Origin: Qipengyuania gaetbuli
Lineage (GTDB): Bacteria > Pseudomonadota > Alphaproteobacteria > Sphingomonadales > Sphingomonadaceae
Length of the DNA stretch: 64,000 nucleotides
Assembly (NCBI RefSeq): GCF_020171365.1
Contig: NZ_JAIUZO010000002.1
Coordinates: forward strand, 2,140,001 to 2,204,000
Direction: 5' to 3'
Positions 18,130-27,030 of this stretch are shown here, piece after piece. The notes under the pieces are model-generated. The model was not told the origin of the DNA. It worked only from the letters and a program-made list of their open reading frames with translations, and ran no database searches. The translations under genes and the position numbers were made by a program. The stretch's first letter is position 1. The number at the start of each line of letters is the position of its first letter.

Positions 18130-18687
18130 ATGAACGTATTGGCTTCGCGCGGCCAGCTTCGCGCAAGTTTCATTCGCTGGGCACTGTTCACCGTGCCCCT
18201 GTGCGTCCTGCTGGGCTTCCTGGCCGGCCAGCTCGGTGGCCCGAACAGCCTGTGGTTCCAGAACCTGGTGAAACCCGGCATCTATCCGCCCCCGGCGACA
18301 TTCGGCATCGTCTGGACGATCCTTTACGTGATGATCGGCCTTTCGATCGCCCTCGTCTGCGCCGCTTGGGGCGCGCGCGGTCGCGGCATGGCGATTCTCG
18401 CCTTCGTGATCCATTTCCTGCTCAACCTCGCCTGGACCCCGGTATTCTTCGGGATGAAGGAAATCACCGCCGCGCTGGTCGTGCTGGTCATGATCGACAT
18501 CACGCTGCTGGTCGTCATCGCGCTGTTCTGGAAGGTGCGCCGGCTCGCGGCCATGCTGCTGCTGCCCTACCTCGCATGGGTGCTCTTCGCGACCGCACTC
18601 AACTGGCAGTTCTTGCAGCTCAACCCTGATGCCGATGGCGGGCTGCCTGCAGGCGGCGCGTCCGAACGGGTGCGCATCGGGAATTGA
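18130..18687 (+). CDS. tspO: TspO/MBR family protein
   Basis: 185-residue membrane protein with five helices and the aromatic-rich TspO pattern: WFQNLVKPGIYPP after helix 1, LNLAWTPVFFGMKE in the third helix region, and LNWQFLQLN at the end. In alphaproteobacteria TspO binds porphyrins and modulates stress and pigment regulation. There is a 20-residue tail after the fifth helix. GGGGG lies seven bases before the ATG. No pigment genes are nearby. Confidence 0.9.
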   Translation: MNVLASRGQLRASFIRWALFTVPLCVLLGFLAGQLGGPNSLWFQNLVKPGIYPPPATFGIVWTILYVMIGLSIALVCAAWGARGRGMAILAFVIHFLLNLAWTPVFFGMKEITAALVVLVMIDITLLVVIALFWKVRRLAAMLLLPYLAWVLFATALNWQFLQLNPDADGGLPAGGASERVRIGN

Positions 18688-18718
18688 AGCGCGCGCACTT
18701 CGCGCCTAGATAGCCGCC

Positions 18719-18964
18719 ATGCAAAGCCAGAACCCGCTCATCGCCGACTTCGTCAAACTCGCCAATTCCGCTGCCGGTACGCTTGCCGGCATGACGCGTG
18801 AGGCACGCGAAAGCGCGCGCGAACGCGCCAAGGAAGCCTTCGGCGGGATGGATTTTGTCAGCCGCGAGGAATTCGATGCAGTCAAGGCGATGGCGAGCAA
18901 GGCGCGTGAGGAATGCGACAAGCTGGCCGAGCGTATCGCTGCGCTCGAAGCCAGGCAGGGCTGA
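18719..18964 (+). CDS. ubiK: Accessory ubiquinone biosynthesis factor UbiK (BMFP protein)
   Basis: 81-residue, mostly helical protein with a C-terminal coiled coil (VSREEFDAVKAMASKAREE...). It matches the BMFP/YqiC family, now UbiK, which associates with membranes and the Ubi assembly factors in aerobic ubiquinone synthesis. Length is typical. It stands alone; another ubiquinone-linked family member (ABC1/UbiB-like) is far away at 61775. Confidence 0.8.
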   Translation: MQSQNPLIADFVKLANSAAGTLAGMTREARESARERAKEAFGGMDFVSREEFDAVKAMASKAREECDKLAERIAALEARQG

Positions 18965-19034
18965 TCCCACTACACAAAGGTCAGCTTAGGAACCGGTCGG
19001 GACCGCGCGAGTCACCTGCTTGAAAGGTGACGCC

Positions 19035-19292
19035 ATGCTGACACAGCTCGATCCGCCAATTCCCTTGCATGTCCTCGGCCGCGGGGACGGCTATGCGCTC
19101 GCCGTCATCGATTACGGGCCGGAACACAATTTGCTCTGGGTCACCGCGATCAACGAAACCGGCGAGATCTGGTGCGCGCCCAATCCCGAAGTCAGGATGC
19201 AGCAGAACTGGTCGATGGGCCGCAAGAAGGGCCTTGCCGTCAAGTCGTCCCGCGAAGCATTGGCTCGCACGGGGATCGCGCCTAACGGTTAG
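19035..19292 (+). CDS. Conserved hypothetical protein
   Basis: 85 residues, not assigned to a family I know. The middle (GPEHNLLWVTAINETGEIWC) looks like a compact beta-rich cytoplasmic domain, and no membrane segment is present. The ATG at 19035 follows AAGGTGA by four bases and is preferred to an in-frame TTG at 19020. It ends two bases before recO, so it is probably cotranscribed with recO-leuB. Confidence 0.7.
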   Translation: MLTQLDPPIPLHVLGRGDGYALAVIDYGPEHNLLWVTAINETGEIWCAPNPEVRMQQNWSMGRKKGLAVKSSREALARTGIAPNG

Positions 19293-19294
19293 CC

Positions 19295-19894
19295 ATGCAC
19301 CTGTCCGCCCCCGCGATCCTGCTTGCCGCTCGCCCGCATGGCGAGACCGCGGTCATTGCGCGGATGCTGACCGAAGAAAGCGGGGTCGTGGCGGCCTATG
19401 TCGCCGGGGGCAGGGGCAGGCAGCTGCGCCCCGTGGTCATTCCCGGCAATCTCGTCGAAGCGGAAATCCGCTCCCGGTCGGACAGCCAGTTGCCCTTTGC
19501 CCGCCTCGAACTCGCGCAAAGCCGCGGGCCGTGGTTGAGCGAGCCGTTGCCGGCCTCTGCCATCGCCTGGGTGTGCGCACTGACGGCCAGCGCGCTTCCC
19601 GAACGCAATCCCTATCCCAGCCTCTATGCCGCGTTGGCAGCATTGCTCGATGCGATCTGCAACGCGCCCTCGGCGCGCGGCTGGGCGCCTGCATTGGCGA
19701 GCTACGAAATCCTCCTGCTGCGCGAACTGGGCTATGGGGGCGAGCGGCCCGAGATAGCGGGGCTTGGCGCGGCTCTGGAAATTCTCGACCGCAACGAGGC
19801 CCAAATCGCCCGCTACCTGCTTGCGGACACGCGGGCGGACGTTCTAGCCGCTAGGACTGTATTGAGGCAGCGGCTGGGACGCATAGGAACATGA
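19295..19894 (+). CDS. recO: DNA repair protein RecO (short form)
   Basis: 199 residues. The N-terminal OB-fold start ([24 protein letters not shown]) is typical of RecO, which loads RecA onto SSB-coated DNA in the RecFOR pathway. After [12 protein letters not shown], where most RecO proteins have a Cys-containing insert, this one goes straight to the last helices, so it is about 40 residues shorter than E. coli RecO and has no zinc-finger cysteines. Its stop overlaps the leuB start as ATGA. Confidence 0.88.
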   Translation: MHLSAPAILLAARPHGETAVIARMLTEESGVVAAYVAGGRGRQLRPVVIPGNLVEAEIRSRSDSQLPFARLELAQSRGPWLSEPLPASAIAWVCALTASALPERNPYPSLYAALAALLDAICNAPSARGWAPALASYEILLLRELGYGGERPEIAGLGAALEILDRNEAQIARYLLADTRADVLAARTVLRQRLGRIGT

Positions 19895-20958
19895 AGATTG
19901 CGGTATTGGCCGGAGACGGCATCGGACCCGAAGTCACGCGCGAGGCGCTGAAAGTCCTCGATGCACTGTCCCTGCCGGGTCTCGTCCTGTTCGAAGGCGA
20001 TGTCGGCGGAATTGCCTACAAGCGCCATGGCCATCCGCTACCCGCAGAAACGCTGGACATGGCCCGCGCGGCCGATGCCGTGCTGTTTGGCGCGGTCGGC
20101 GATCCTGAATGCGATAGCCTCCCGCGCGAACATCGGCCCGAACAGGCGATCCTTGGCCTTCGCAGTGAGCTGGGGCTGTTTGCGAACCTGCGCCCTGCTG
20201 CCGGTTTCCCGGGCCTGGAAGACCTCTCTCCGCTCAAGCCCGAATTGGCGCGGGGGATCGACCTGCTGGTCGTGCGCGAGCTCAATGGCGACGTCTACTT
20301 CGGCAAGAAGGGCGAACGCGACAGCGCCGGGGGGCGTGAAGGGTGGGACGACATGTCCTACAACGAGGCGGAAGTGCGCCGGATCGCGCACACCGGCTTC
20401 CGCGCCGCGCAGAAACGCCGGAAGAAACTGACCAGCGTCGACAAGGCCAATGTCCTCGAAACCAGCCGCATCTGGCGCGAGGCGGTCGTCGAGGTTGCGG
20501 CCGAATATCCCGATGTCGAGCTCGACCACATGTATGTCGACAATGCCGCCATGCAGATGGTGCGCAGCCCCGGCCAGTTCGACGTGGTCCTCACCGGCAA
20601 TCTGTTCGGCGACATCCTGTCGGACCAGGCGAGCGCCTGCGTGGGCTCGATCGGCCTGCTGGCGAGCGCCAGCCTTGGCGAAAGGCAGACCGGCTTCGGT
20701 ACCTTCGGCCTTTACGAACCGATCCACGGCAGCGCGCCCGACATTGCCGGGCAGGGCAAGGCCAATCCGATTGCCGCCATCCTCAGCCTCGCTATGCTGC
20801 TGCGCCACTCGCTCGGGCTCGAGGAAGAGGCGAACCGCATCGAACGGGCAGCTGCGAAGACGTTGTCGAGCGAAATCCGCGGCGCGGACCTCGGCGGAAG
20901 TGCCTCTACGGGGGAAATCGGCGATGCCGTGGTTAGGAACCTGCTAAGCATATCTTGA
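19891..20958 (+). CDS. leuB: 3-isopropylmalate dehydrogenase
   Basis: 355-residue leucine-biosynthesis enzyme; oxidatively decarboxylates 3-isopropylmalate with NAD+. It begins [15 protein letters not shown], has [13 protein letters not shown], and shows the dehydrogenase signature around [19 protein letters not shown]. Length is normal. It overlaps recO by four bases; leuCD are not nearby. Confidence 0.96.
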   Translation: MKIAVLAGDGIGPEVTREALKVLDALSLPGLVLFEGDVGGIAYKRHGHPLPAETLDMARAADAVLFGAVGDPECDSLPREHRPEQAILGLRSELGLFANLRPAAGFPGLEDLSPLKPELARGIDLLVVRELNGDVYFGKKGERDSAGGREGWDDMSYNEAEVRRIAHTGFRAAQKRRKKLTSVDKANVLETSRIWREAVVEVAAEYPDVELDHMYVDNAAMQMVRSPGQFDVVLTGNLFGDILSDQASACVGSIGLLASASLGERQTGFGTFGLYEPIHGSAPDIAGQGKANPIAAILSLAMLLRHSLGLEEEANRIERAAAKTLSSEIRGADLGGSASTGEIGDAVVRNLLSIS

Positions 20959-20984
20959 GATTTGCCCGCTAGTCGGGCCATGCA

Positions 20985-22124
20985 ATGGACATGGATCCGC
21001 AAACCCAGCCGGCAAGCACCGCAGCGACCGCAAGGCCGCTCGAACTGGCCATTATCCTGCCGACGCTCAACGAGCGCGACAATCTCGCCCCGCTTGTCGT
21101 GCGGATCGAGGAAGCACTCGGTCCGGCGGGCTGGGAAGTGCTCATCGTCGACGACAATTCCGCCGACGGCACTGCCGATGAGGCGCGGCGCATCGCGCTT
21201 CACGACCCGCGTGTCCGGGTCATCCAGCGGATCGGGCGGCGGGGCCTTTCGAGCGCCGCAATCGAGGGCTTCTGCGCCACTGCAGCCCCCTATTGCGCGG
21301 TCATGGATGCCGACCACCAGCACGATCCCAAGCTGCTCGCCGTGATGCTCGCCAGCGTGAAGGCAGGCGAGGCGGACGTCGCTGTCGCCAGCCGCTTTGC
21401 CGACGGTGCGAGCATGGAGGAATGGGGCAGGCCCGACCGCGAGAAGCTGTCGAGCATCGCCAACGGCCTCGCGCGCAGGCTCACCGGCGTCGAATTGTCC
21501 GATCCGATGAGCGGTTTCTTCCTCCTGCCGACCGAAATCGCCCGGCGTCTCGTGCCGAACCTTTCCGGGATCGGCTTCAAAATATTGCTCGACCTGCTGG
21601 CGACCTCCAAGACACCGCTCAAGGTGAAGGATTTCCCGATGAATTTCTCCGCGCGCCGCTCGGGCGAAAGCAAGCTCGACCGCGCCATCGCGCTGGATTT
21701 TCTCGCCGGCCTCTACGACAAGAGCTTCGGCAGGATTATCCCGACCCGCTTTGCGCTGTTCGGCACGGTCGGCGCGCTGGGCGTGCTGGTCCACATGGCC
21801 ATTCTTTATGTATTTCTGCTGGTTGCAGGCACGAACTTCAGCTGGAGCCAGGCCGCCGCGACCTTCGGTGCGATGACGTTCAACTTCTGGCTGAACAATT
21901 TCCTCACCTATCGCGACCGCCGCCTGAAAAGCGCGAACCGGATATTCTGGGGTTGGACCAGCTTCATTGCGGCATGCTCGATCGGGGCGTTCGCAAACGT
22001 GGCCGTTGCAACGACGCTTCACGACCGCGGCTTCCACGAACTGGTCGCAGCACTGGTCGGCATCGGTATCGGATCGGTATGGAACTACGCCCTGTCGAGC
22101 CGCTTCGTTTGGGGCCGGTTCTGA
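20985..22124 (+). CDS. GT2 glycosyltransferase fused to GtrA domain
   Basis: 379 residues in two parts. Residues about 20-240 form a family 2 glycosyltransferase (LPTLNERDNLAPLV, VDDNSADGT, metal motif DADHQHDP), like polyprenyl/dolichol-phosphate sugar synthases. Residues about 250-375 form a four-helix GtrA-like domain (FALFGTVGALGVLVHMA; NFWLNNFLTYRDRR). Such fusions charge a lipid carrier with a sugar and may help flip it. The convergent PMT-type transferase at 22129 would be a natural user of the product. Confidence 0.9.
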   Translation: MDMDPQTQPASTAATARPLELAIILPTLNERDNLAPLVVRIEEALGPAGWEVLIVDDNSADGTADEARRIALHDPRVRVIQRIGRRGLSSAAIEGFCATAAPYCAVMDADHQHDPKLLAVMLASVKAGEADVAVASRFADGASMEEWGRPDREKLSSIANGLARRLTGVELSDPMSGFFLLPTEIARRLVPNLSGIGFKILLDLLATSKTPLKVKDFPMNFSARRSGESKLDRAIALDFLAGLYDKSFGRIIPTRFALFGTVGALGVLVHMAILYVFLLVAGTNFSWSQAAATFGAMTFNFWLNNFLTYRDRRLKSANRIFWGWTSFIAACSIGAFANVAVATTLHDRGFHELVAALVGIGIGSVWNYALSSRFVWGRF

Positions 22125-22128
22125 CCGG

Positions 22129-23400
22129 TTACTTCCAGCCGTCTATCCACGCCCAGGTCGTGAAGCTGTCTGGTCCTGCCAACGGCTCTGCGGCCAGGAT
22201 TTCGTAGAAGAAAACGAAGAACAGTGTGCTCAGCACCAGCACGGCGCCTGAAACCTTGCGCCAGCCCGCCTGCCAAAGATCGTCCAGCGTGAGCGCCAGG
22301 GCAATCAGCAGGAAAGTGCTCGGCAGGAAGTAGTGGTAATAGAACTGGGTCGATTTCTCCGCGACCAGCCAGAGGCCAAGGCTGACGGCATAGAGCACGG
22401 CGATGGCACCGTGCGCGGGCGACTTCTGCGAAATGCCGCGCATCGCGCACCACACGAGCGCCGGCAGGCCCAGCAGCATGGTCAACGGATTTCCTACCAA
22501 GAGTACGCCCCGCTGCGCGCCGTCCACGTTTTCATACAGATACCAGATGGCCCGCAGGTTGAGCATCCATTCGGGCCAGGTGGACTCGTAAGGATGGCTC
22601 TGGAGGACCTGGGTCTGGAGATCGAGCATCAGCCGGTGATGCGCGGCAATACCGTCCTTTATGCCATCGACCTGAAACGAATAGGCGGGCCAGAACGTCA
22701 GCCAGTAGACGAACAGCGGCAGGACGCCGAGCCACAGGAAAGCCTCGACCAGCGTCATGCCGGGCACAGGCATCCCGCGCCGCGACAGGAACAGGCGGCG
22801 GCGGCCCGCGAACCACCTCAGCACAAGGAAGGCGATACCGGGCGCCATGGCGAGGGGCACGGCATTCCATTTCGCCCCCATCGCGAGGCCCAGCGCGATC
22901 CCTGCTAGGACAAGGCGGCGGCGGCCGGTTTCTGGCTCGCGCATGGCGGCGGCCAGTTGCCAATATGCCAGCGCGATTGCGCAGACCATAAAGATGTCGA
23001 GCATGGCGATGCGCGAATGGATGAACAGGTGGAAGCCGGTCGCGACAAGCGTGCCCGCAGCCAGAACCGCAAACCGGCTCAGCGTTGCGAACCATACCGC
23101 CCGCATGATCGCGAAAAGCGCGAGGGCCCCAGCGAGCGAGGAGAACAGGCGCCATCCCCAAGGGTTGTCGCCGAAAATCGCAATGCCGAGCGCGATCATC
23201 TCCTTGCCGAACATGGGATGTTCGCGGTTGGTGAAATTGCCCAGCTCCAGCAGCTCGCGCGCAGCCGGGAGGTAATGCACCTCGTCGAAATAGGGCGCGC
23301 TCGGAATGGCGAGGTTCCACAGCGCCAGCAGCCAGAAGCCGACCGCAAGCGCGGCGCACCAGGCAATCGGATCGCGGGGCTGCTCGGGTGCGCGGCTCAT
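22129..23400 (-). CDS. Phospholipid carrier-dependent glycosyltransferase (PMT family)
   Basis: 423-residue membrane protein with about 10-11 helices. The first periplasmic loop carries PYFDEVHYLPAARELL, whose Asp-Glu pair is the catalytic feature of PMT/ArnT-type transferases that move a sugar from a lipid carrier to protein or lipid. The REHPMFGKEMIALG segment also fits the family. The ATG at 23400 is preferred to the GTG just before it. It is convergent with the GT2-GtrA gene, four bases between stops, suggesting a common pathway. Confidence 0.85.
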   Translation of the reverse strand: MSRAPEQPRDPIAWCAALAVGFWLLALWNLAIPSAPYFDEVHYLPAARELLELGNFTNREHPMFGKEMIALGIAIFGDNPWGWRLFSSLAGALALFAIMRAVWFATLSRFAVLAAGTLVATGFHLFIHSRIAMLDIFMVCAIALAYWQLAAAMREPETGRRRLVLAGIALGLAMGAKWNAVPLAMAPGIAFLVLRWFAGRRRLFLSRRGMPVPGMTLVEAFLWLGVLPLFVYWLTFWPAYSFQVDGIKDGIAAHHRLMLDLQTQVLQSHPYESTWPEWMLNLRAIWYLYENVDGAQRGVLLVGNPLTMLLGLPALVWCAMRGISQKSPAHGAIAVLYAVSLGLWLVAEKSTQFYYHYFLPSTFLLIALALTLDDLWQAGWRKVSGAVLVLSTLFFVFFYEILAAEPLAGPDSFTTWAWIDGWK

Positions 23401-23443
23401 CACGCTGCGGCTTAGGCAGCGGCGGCGCGCGCCGCAACCCGCA

Positions 23444-23836
23444 TCAGGCTTCTGTACGCGCTTCCAGCCAGAAAAGGCGTGCGACCATGGCGAGCAGGCC
23501 GATGCTGGCGGTTGCCGCGACGAAGACCAGCCACGGCCAGAGGTTCATTCCCGCCGCCCGTGCCCGCGGAGCGATCAGGAATACCGCGATTCCGACTGCG
23601 AACAGCAGATCCCACCAGACCTGCACTCCCCACAGGTTTTCCGTGTGATTGGTCCAGACCAGCAGCACGCCCTCGCGCGCGATCGTCACGGCGGTGAAGG
23701 CTCCGAACCCTGCCGCGAGGCCGGCTGCCAGAGTGGCGCTGCCGATCTTCGGAGAACCTGCGAGGATGTAGCCGAGCGCAATGACTACCGAGACGAGGCC
23801 GGCGGCGGCGAAGATTTCGTAAGCGGACACAGGCAT
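23444..23836 (-). CDS. Small four-helix membrane protein controlled with the TetR gene
   Basis: 130 residues with four membrane helices. The second half (VQVWWDLLFAVGIAVFL, then PRARAAGMNLWPW) resembles the pattern of DUF2834-type small membrane proteins, though I hold this loosely. It is divergent from a TetR-family gene, and its start is only 13 bases from the first of two perfect palindromes in the shared control region, so it is very likely the regulator's target. Function unknown. Confidence 0.7.
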   Translation of the reverse strand: MPVSAYEIFAAAGLVSVVIALGYILAGSPKIGSATLAAGLAAGFGAFTAVTIAREGVLLVWTNHTENLWGVQVWWDLLFAVGIAVFLIAPRARAAGMNLWPWLVFVAATASIGLLAMVARLFWLEARTEA

Positions 23837-23849
23837 TCTCCGAGTCGAA

Positions 23850-23893
23850 TGTAGCGGATGCTACACTTGTAGCCGTGTGTAGCAGTCGCTACA
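23850..23893. promoter_or_regulatory. Twin palindromic operator between divergent TetR and membrane-protein genes
   Basis: Two perfect 16-base palindromes of form TGTAGC-N4-GCTACA at 23850-23865 and 23878-23893, 28 bases centre to centre. A third TGTAGC half-site lies between them at 23868-23873. The array sits between ATGs at 23836 and 23902. This is the expected layout for a TetR operator repressing both genes. Confidence 0.8.
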
Positions 23894-23901
23894 AGTCAGG
23901 C

Positions 23902-24441
23902 ATGAATACGGTCCGTATGTCGCGCGAAACCCTGCTTCCAGCGCTGGCTGCCCACGTCATGCAGAACGGGCTGGGGAACTTGTCGCTTCGGCCGCTCGCT
24001 AGGTCGGCAGGCACCAGCGACCGGATGCTGATCTATCATTTCGGCAGCAAGGATAGGCTGGTGGAAGCCTTGTTGGACTTCCTCGCGCTGCAGTTCACGC
24101 AGGCGCTCGATACGGCCTTTCCCGCCCAGCGATCGGTATCGCGGCGTGCCTGTGCGCAGACGGTGTTCGACATTACCGGCCAGCCTGAATTCACGCCCTT
24201 CTTCAGGGTCTGGTGGGACATCGTGGCAGGGTGTGCGGCCGGTGACAGGGCGTACCTCGATGCGGCTGGCAGGATAATGGACCGGCTGCTCGACTGGGTC
24301 GTCGACCACTTGCCAGAAAGCGATCCCAATCCTGCCGAGGGCGCGCGCGCGGTGCTGACAGTGATCGAGGGCGCCCAGATGCTCAGGGCGGTCGGGCGCG
24401 GGTCCATTGGCCAAGCGGGGCTTTCCGCCCTCGAAGGCTGA
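23902..24441 (+). CDS. TetR-family transcription regulator
   Basis: 179 residues with an N-terminal TetR helix-turn-helix (LSLRPLARSAGTSDRMLIYH, about 26-45, then FGSKDRLVEALL) and a helical ligand domain. The ATG at 23902 is chosen because the frame's earlier opening at 23875 lies inside the palindromic operator. It is divergent from the small membrane-protein gene and presumably represses it and itself. The ligand is unknown. Confidence 0.88.
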   Translation: MNTVRMSRETLLPALAAHVMQNGLGNLSLRPLARSAGTSDRMLIYHFGSKDRLVEALLDFLALQFTQALDTAFPAQRSVSRRACAQTVFDITGQPEFTPFFRVWWDIVAGCAAGDRAYLDAAGRIMDRLLDWVVDHLPESDPNPAEGARAVLTVIEGAQMLRAVGRGSIGQAGLSALEG

Positions 24442-24481
24442 CCCGCTTGCGGCACGCTTTGCGCGTGCTATCCCGCAGGCG

Positions 24482-25687
24482 ATGAAAAAGACCACCGGTA
24501 CAGATCGCTCGATCACTTCGAAGTGGCGGCCAGCCACGCAGGCCGTGCGCGGGGGCACCTGGCGCAGCGAACATGGCGAGACCAGCGAGGCGCTGTTCCT
24601 CACATCCGGCTATACCTACGACAACGCGCAGACGGTTGCCGACCGGTTTGCGGGTGAGGCAGAGGGCATGACCTATTCGCGCCTCCAGAACCCGACCGTC
24701 GCCATGCTGGAAGAGCGCATCGCTCTGATGGAGGGTGCCGAGGCCTGCCGTGCGCAGGCGAGCGGGATGGCGGCCATGACCACGGCGCTGCTGTGCCAGC
24801 TTTCGGCAGGCGACCATGTCGTGGGTGCCCGCGCAGCCTTCGGCTCGTGCCGCTGGCTGCTCGACCACCTCCTCCCCCGCTTCGGTATCGAAACGACCGT
24901 CGTCGACAGCGCCGATGACGATGCGTGGGAAGCGGCAATCCGTCCCAACACCAAGGTCTTCTTCTTCGAGACTCCGGCCAATCCGACGCTCGACGTGGTC
25001 GACCTCGCCCATGTCTGTGCCGTCGCCAAGGCGCACGGCATCACGACGGTGGTCGACAATGCCTTTGCCACCAGCGCGCTGCAAAGGCCGATGGACTTCG
25101 GCGCCGACGTGGTCGCTTATTCCGCCACAAAGCTGATGGACGGGCAGGGCAGGGTCCTGGCAGGCGCGGTCTGCGCTTCGCAGGAATGGATCGACGAGGT
25201 CCTGCTGCCGTTCCAGCGCAACACCGGCCCGAACATCGCGCCGTTCAATGCCTGGGTGGTCCTCAAGGGCCTCGAGACGCTGAGCCTGCGCGCAATGAAG
25301 CAGAGCGAGAATGCGGTTGCCCTAGGCAAGGGGATCGAGGGCCGTGTGCCCAAGATGCTGCATCCGGGCCTTGCCAGCCACCCGCGCCATGAACTGGCGA
25401 CAAGGCAAATGACCGCGACAGGCCCGATTTTCGCTTTCGATGTCGGCGACCGCGCGACGGCGTTCCGCGTCCTCGATGCGCTGGAACTGGTCGATATCTC
25501 GAACAATATCGGCGATGCGCGCAGCCTCATGTGCCACCCGGCCAGCACGACCCATGCGGGCATGACGCAGGAAGCGCGCGACGAGATGGGTGTGACAGAG
25601 GGCCTGCTGCGTATCAACGTCGGGCTCGAGGACGTCCAGGACGTCAAGGAAGACCTCGACCGCGCTCTGGGGGCGGCGGGGCTGTGA
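24482..25687 (+). CDS. metZ: O-succinylhomoserine sulfhydrylase
   Basis: 401-residue PLP enzyme of the Cys/Met metabolism family. The PLP-lysine lies in VVAYSATKLMDGQGRV; YSRLQNPTV and PASTTHAGM are also family marks. The start (KWRPATQAVRGGTWRS...) and the DGQGRV after the lysine favour MetZ, which makes homocysteine directly from O-succinylhomoserine and sulfide. The ATG at 24482 fits homologues. The stop overlaps the next gene's GTG. Confidence 0.9.
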   Translation: MKKTTGTDRSITSKWRPATQAVRGGTWRSEHGETSEALFLTSGYTYDNAQTVADRFAGEAEGMTYSRLQNPTVAMLEERIALMEGAEACRAQASGMAAMTTALLCQLSAGDHVVGARAAFGSCRWLLDHLLPRFGIETTVVDSADDDAWEAAIRPNTKVFFFETPANPTLDVVDLAHVCAVAKAHGITTVVDNAFATSALQRPMDFGADVVAYSATKLMDGQGRVLAGAVCASQEWIDEVLLPFQRNTGPNIAPFNAWVVLKGLETLSLRAMKQSENAVALGKGIEGRVPKMLHPGLASHPRHELATRQMTATGPIFAFDVGDRATAFRVLDALELVDISNNIGDARSLMCHPASTTHAGMTQEARDEMGVTEGLLRINVGLEDVQDVKEDLDRALGAAGL

Positions 25688-26415
25688 GCAGGCCTGCCGC
25701 CCTTGTCGTCGGTGCAGGCGACGGGCTGGGCGGCGCCATCGCCAAAGCCTTTGCGCGCGAAGGCCTGACCGCCTGCGTCACCCGCCGCCCGCGCCACGAG
25801 GACAAACTTGCCGGGCTGGTTTCGGAAATCGAGGCCGAGGGCGGCAGCGCCATGGCCTTCGGTGTCGATGCGCGCGACGAGGATGACACGGTCGCCCTGT
25901 TCGAACGGATCGAGCGGGAGGTCGGCCCGCTGGAAGTGGTCGTCTTCAACATCGGCGCGAATGTGCGCTTCGGCATCCGTGACACGACCGCGCAGGTCTA
26001 TCGCAAGGTGTGGGAGATGGCGGCCTTTGCCGGCTTCCTCGCAGGCAGGGAGGCGGCAAGGCACATGGCGCCGCGCGGTCGGGGTTCGATCCTGTTTACC
26101 GGAGCAACTGCAAGCCTGCGCGGCGGGGCGGGATTCTCCGCCTTTGCCGGGGCAAAGCATGCTCTGCGGGCCCTGGCGCAATCGATGGCACGTGAACTGG
26201 GGCCCGAGGGCATCCATGTCGCCCATGTGGTGATCGACGGTGCGGTGGACGGCGATTTCATCCGCGGCCTATACCCCGATTGGGAGAAACGGCTGGCGGA
26301 AGACCGCCTGCTGGTGCCGGCCAGTATCGCGGAAGAATATGTGCGGCTCTGGAAACAGCCGCGTAACGCATGGACGCACGAGCTGGACCTGCGCCCGTGG
26401 AAGGAGCAATTCTGA
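25684..26415 (+). CDS. SDR-fold protein lacking the canonical catalytic Ser and Tyr
   Basis: 243 residues with a Rossmann start (GAGDGLGGAIAKAFA, 10-24) and an N-x-G-A-N segment at 89-93. The usual YxxxK reads FAGAK (Phe154, Lys158), and the residue 13 before it, normally Ser, is Ala141. It therefore keeps the cofactor fold but not the standard catalytic pair. The GTG at 25684 overlaps the metZ stop as GTGA. The next gene's ATG overlaps its stop, so metZ, this gene and the DsbA-like gene form an operon. Confidence 0.82.
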   Translation: MSRPAALVVGAGDGLGGAIAKAFAREGLTACVTRRPRHEDKLAGLVSEIEAEGGSAMAFGVDARDEDDTVALFERIEREVGPLEVVVFNIGANVRFGIRDTTAQVYRKVWEMAAFAGFLAGREAARHMAPRGRGSILFTGATASLRGGAGFSAFAGAKHALRALAQSMARELGPEGIHVAHVVIDGAVDGDFIRGLYPDWEKRLAEDRLLVPASIAEEYVRLWKQPRNAWTHELDLRPWKEQF

Positions 26416-27026
26416 TGAGCAAGACGGTCGAATTCATTCTCGATCTGGCCGCGCCCAATGGCTATCTCGCATGGTATCCGCTGAAGGATATCGTGGCGCG
26501 TACGGGCGCAGAGCTGGTCGTGACGCCCGTTTTCCTCGGCGGGATGCACAAGCTCACCGGAAACGCGCCGCCGATGATGCGCGATGCGGACGTGAAGGGG
26601 AAAGTCCCGTACGCCGCGCTCGAATTCCAGCGCTTCCTCGATCGCCATGCGATGACGAAATTCCGGATGCATCCCGCGCTGCCGTTCAATTCGATCCTGC
26701 TGCAGCGCGTCCTCGTGGCGGCGAAAGACCAGCCGGAAATGCAGGCGCTCGTCGATGCGCTCCAGCCGGCGGTGTGGGAGCGGAATATCGACTGCTCCGA
26801 TGTCGAGGCAGTGGCCGCCGTGCTGGCCGAAAACGGCTTCGATGCGCAGCGCCTGCTTGGTGCAACGCAGGACGCGGAGGTCAAGCAGCGGCTGGTGGAC
26901 AATACGTCGCAGGCCGTCGAACGCGGAGCCTTCGGTATCCCGACCTTCTTCGTCGGGTCCGAAATGTGGTTCGGCAAGGAACGGCTCGGCCAGCTCGAGG
27001 AATACCTGACCGGCGGCAAACCCTAG
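26415..27026 (+). CDS. DsbA-fold, 2-hydroxychromene-2-carboxylate isomerase-like protein
   Basis: 203-residue thioredoxin-fold protein of the HCCA isomerase/kappa GST group. The N-terminus (VEFILDLAAPNGYLAW) fits the family motif, but the catalytic Ser usually found before PN is Ala13. The late GAFGIPTFFVG (cis-Pro loop) and WFGKERL are intact. The true substrate is unclear. It overlaps the SDR-fold gene upstream and ends four bases from the convergent TadE-like gene. Confidence 0.82.
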   Translation: MSKTVEFILDLAAPNGYLAWYPLKDIVARTGAELVVTPVFLGGMHKLTGNAPPMMRDADVKGKVPYAALEFQRFLDRHAMTKFRMHPALPFNSILLQRVLVAAKDQPEMQALVDALQPAVWERNIDCSDVEAVAAVLAENGFDAQRLLGATQDAEVKQRLVDNTSQAVERGAFGIPTFFVGSEMWFGKERLGQLEEYLTGGKP

Positions 27027-27030
27027 GGGG

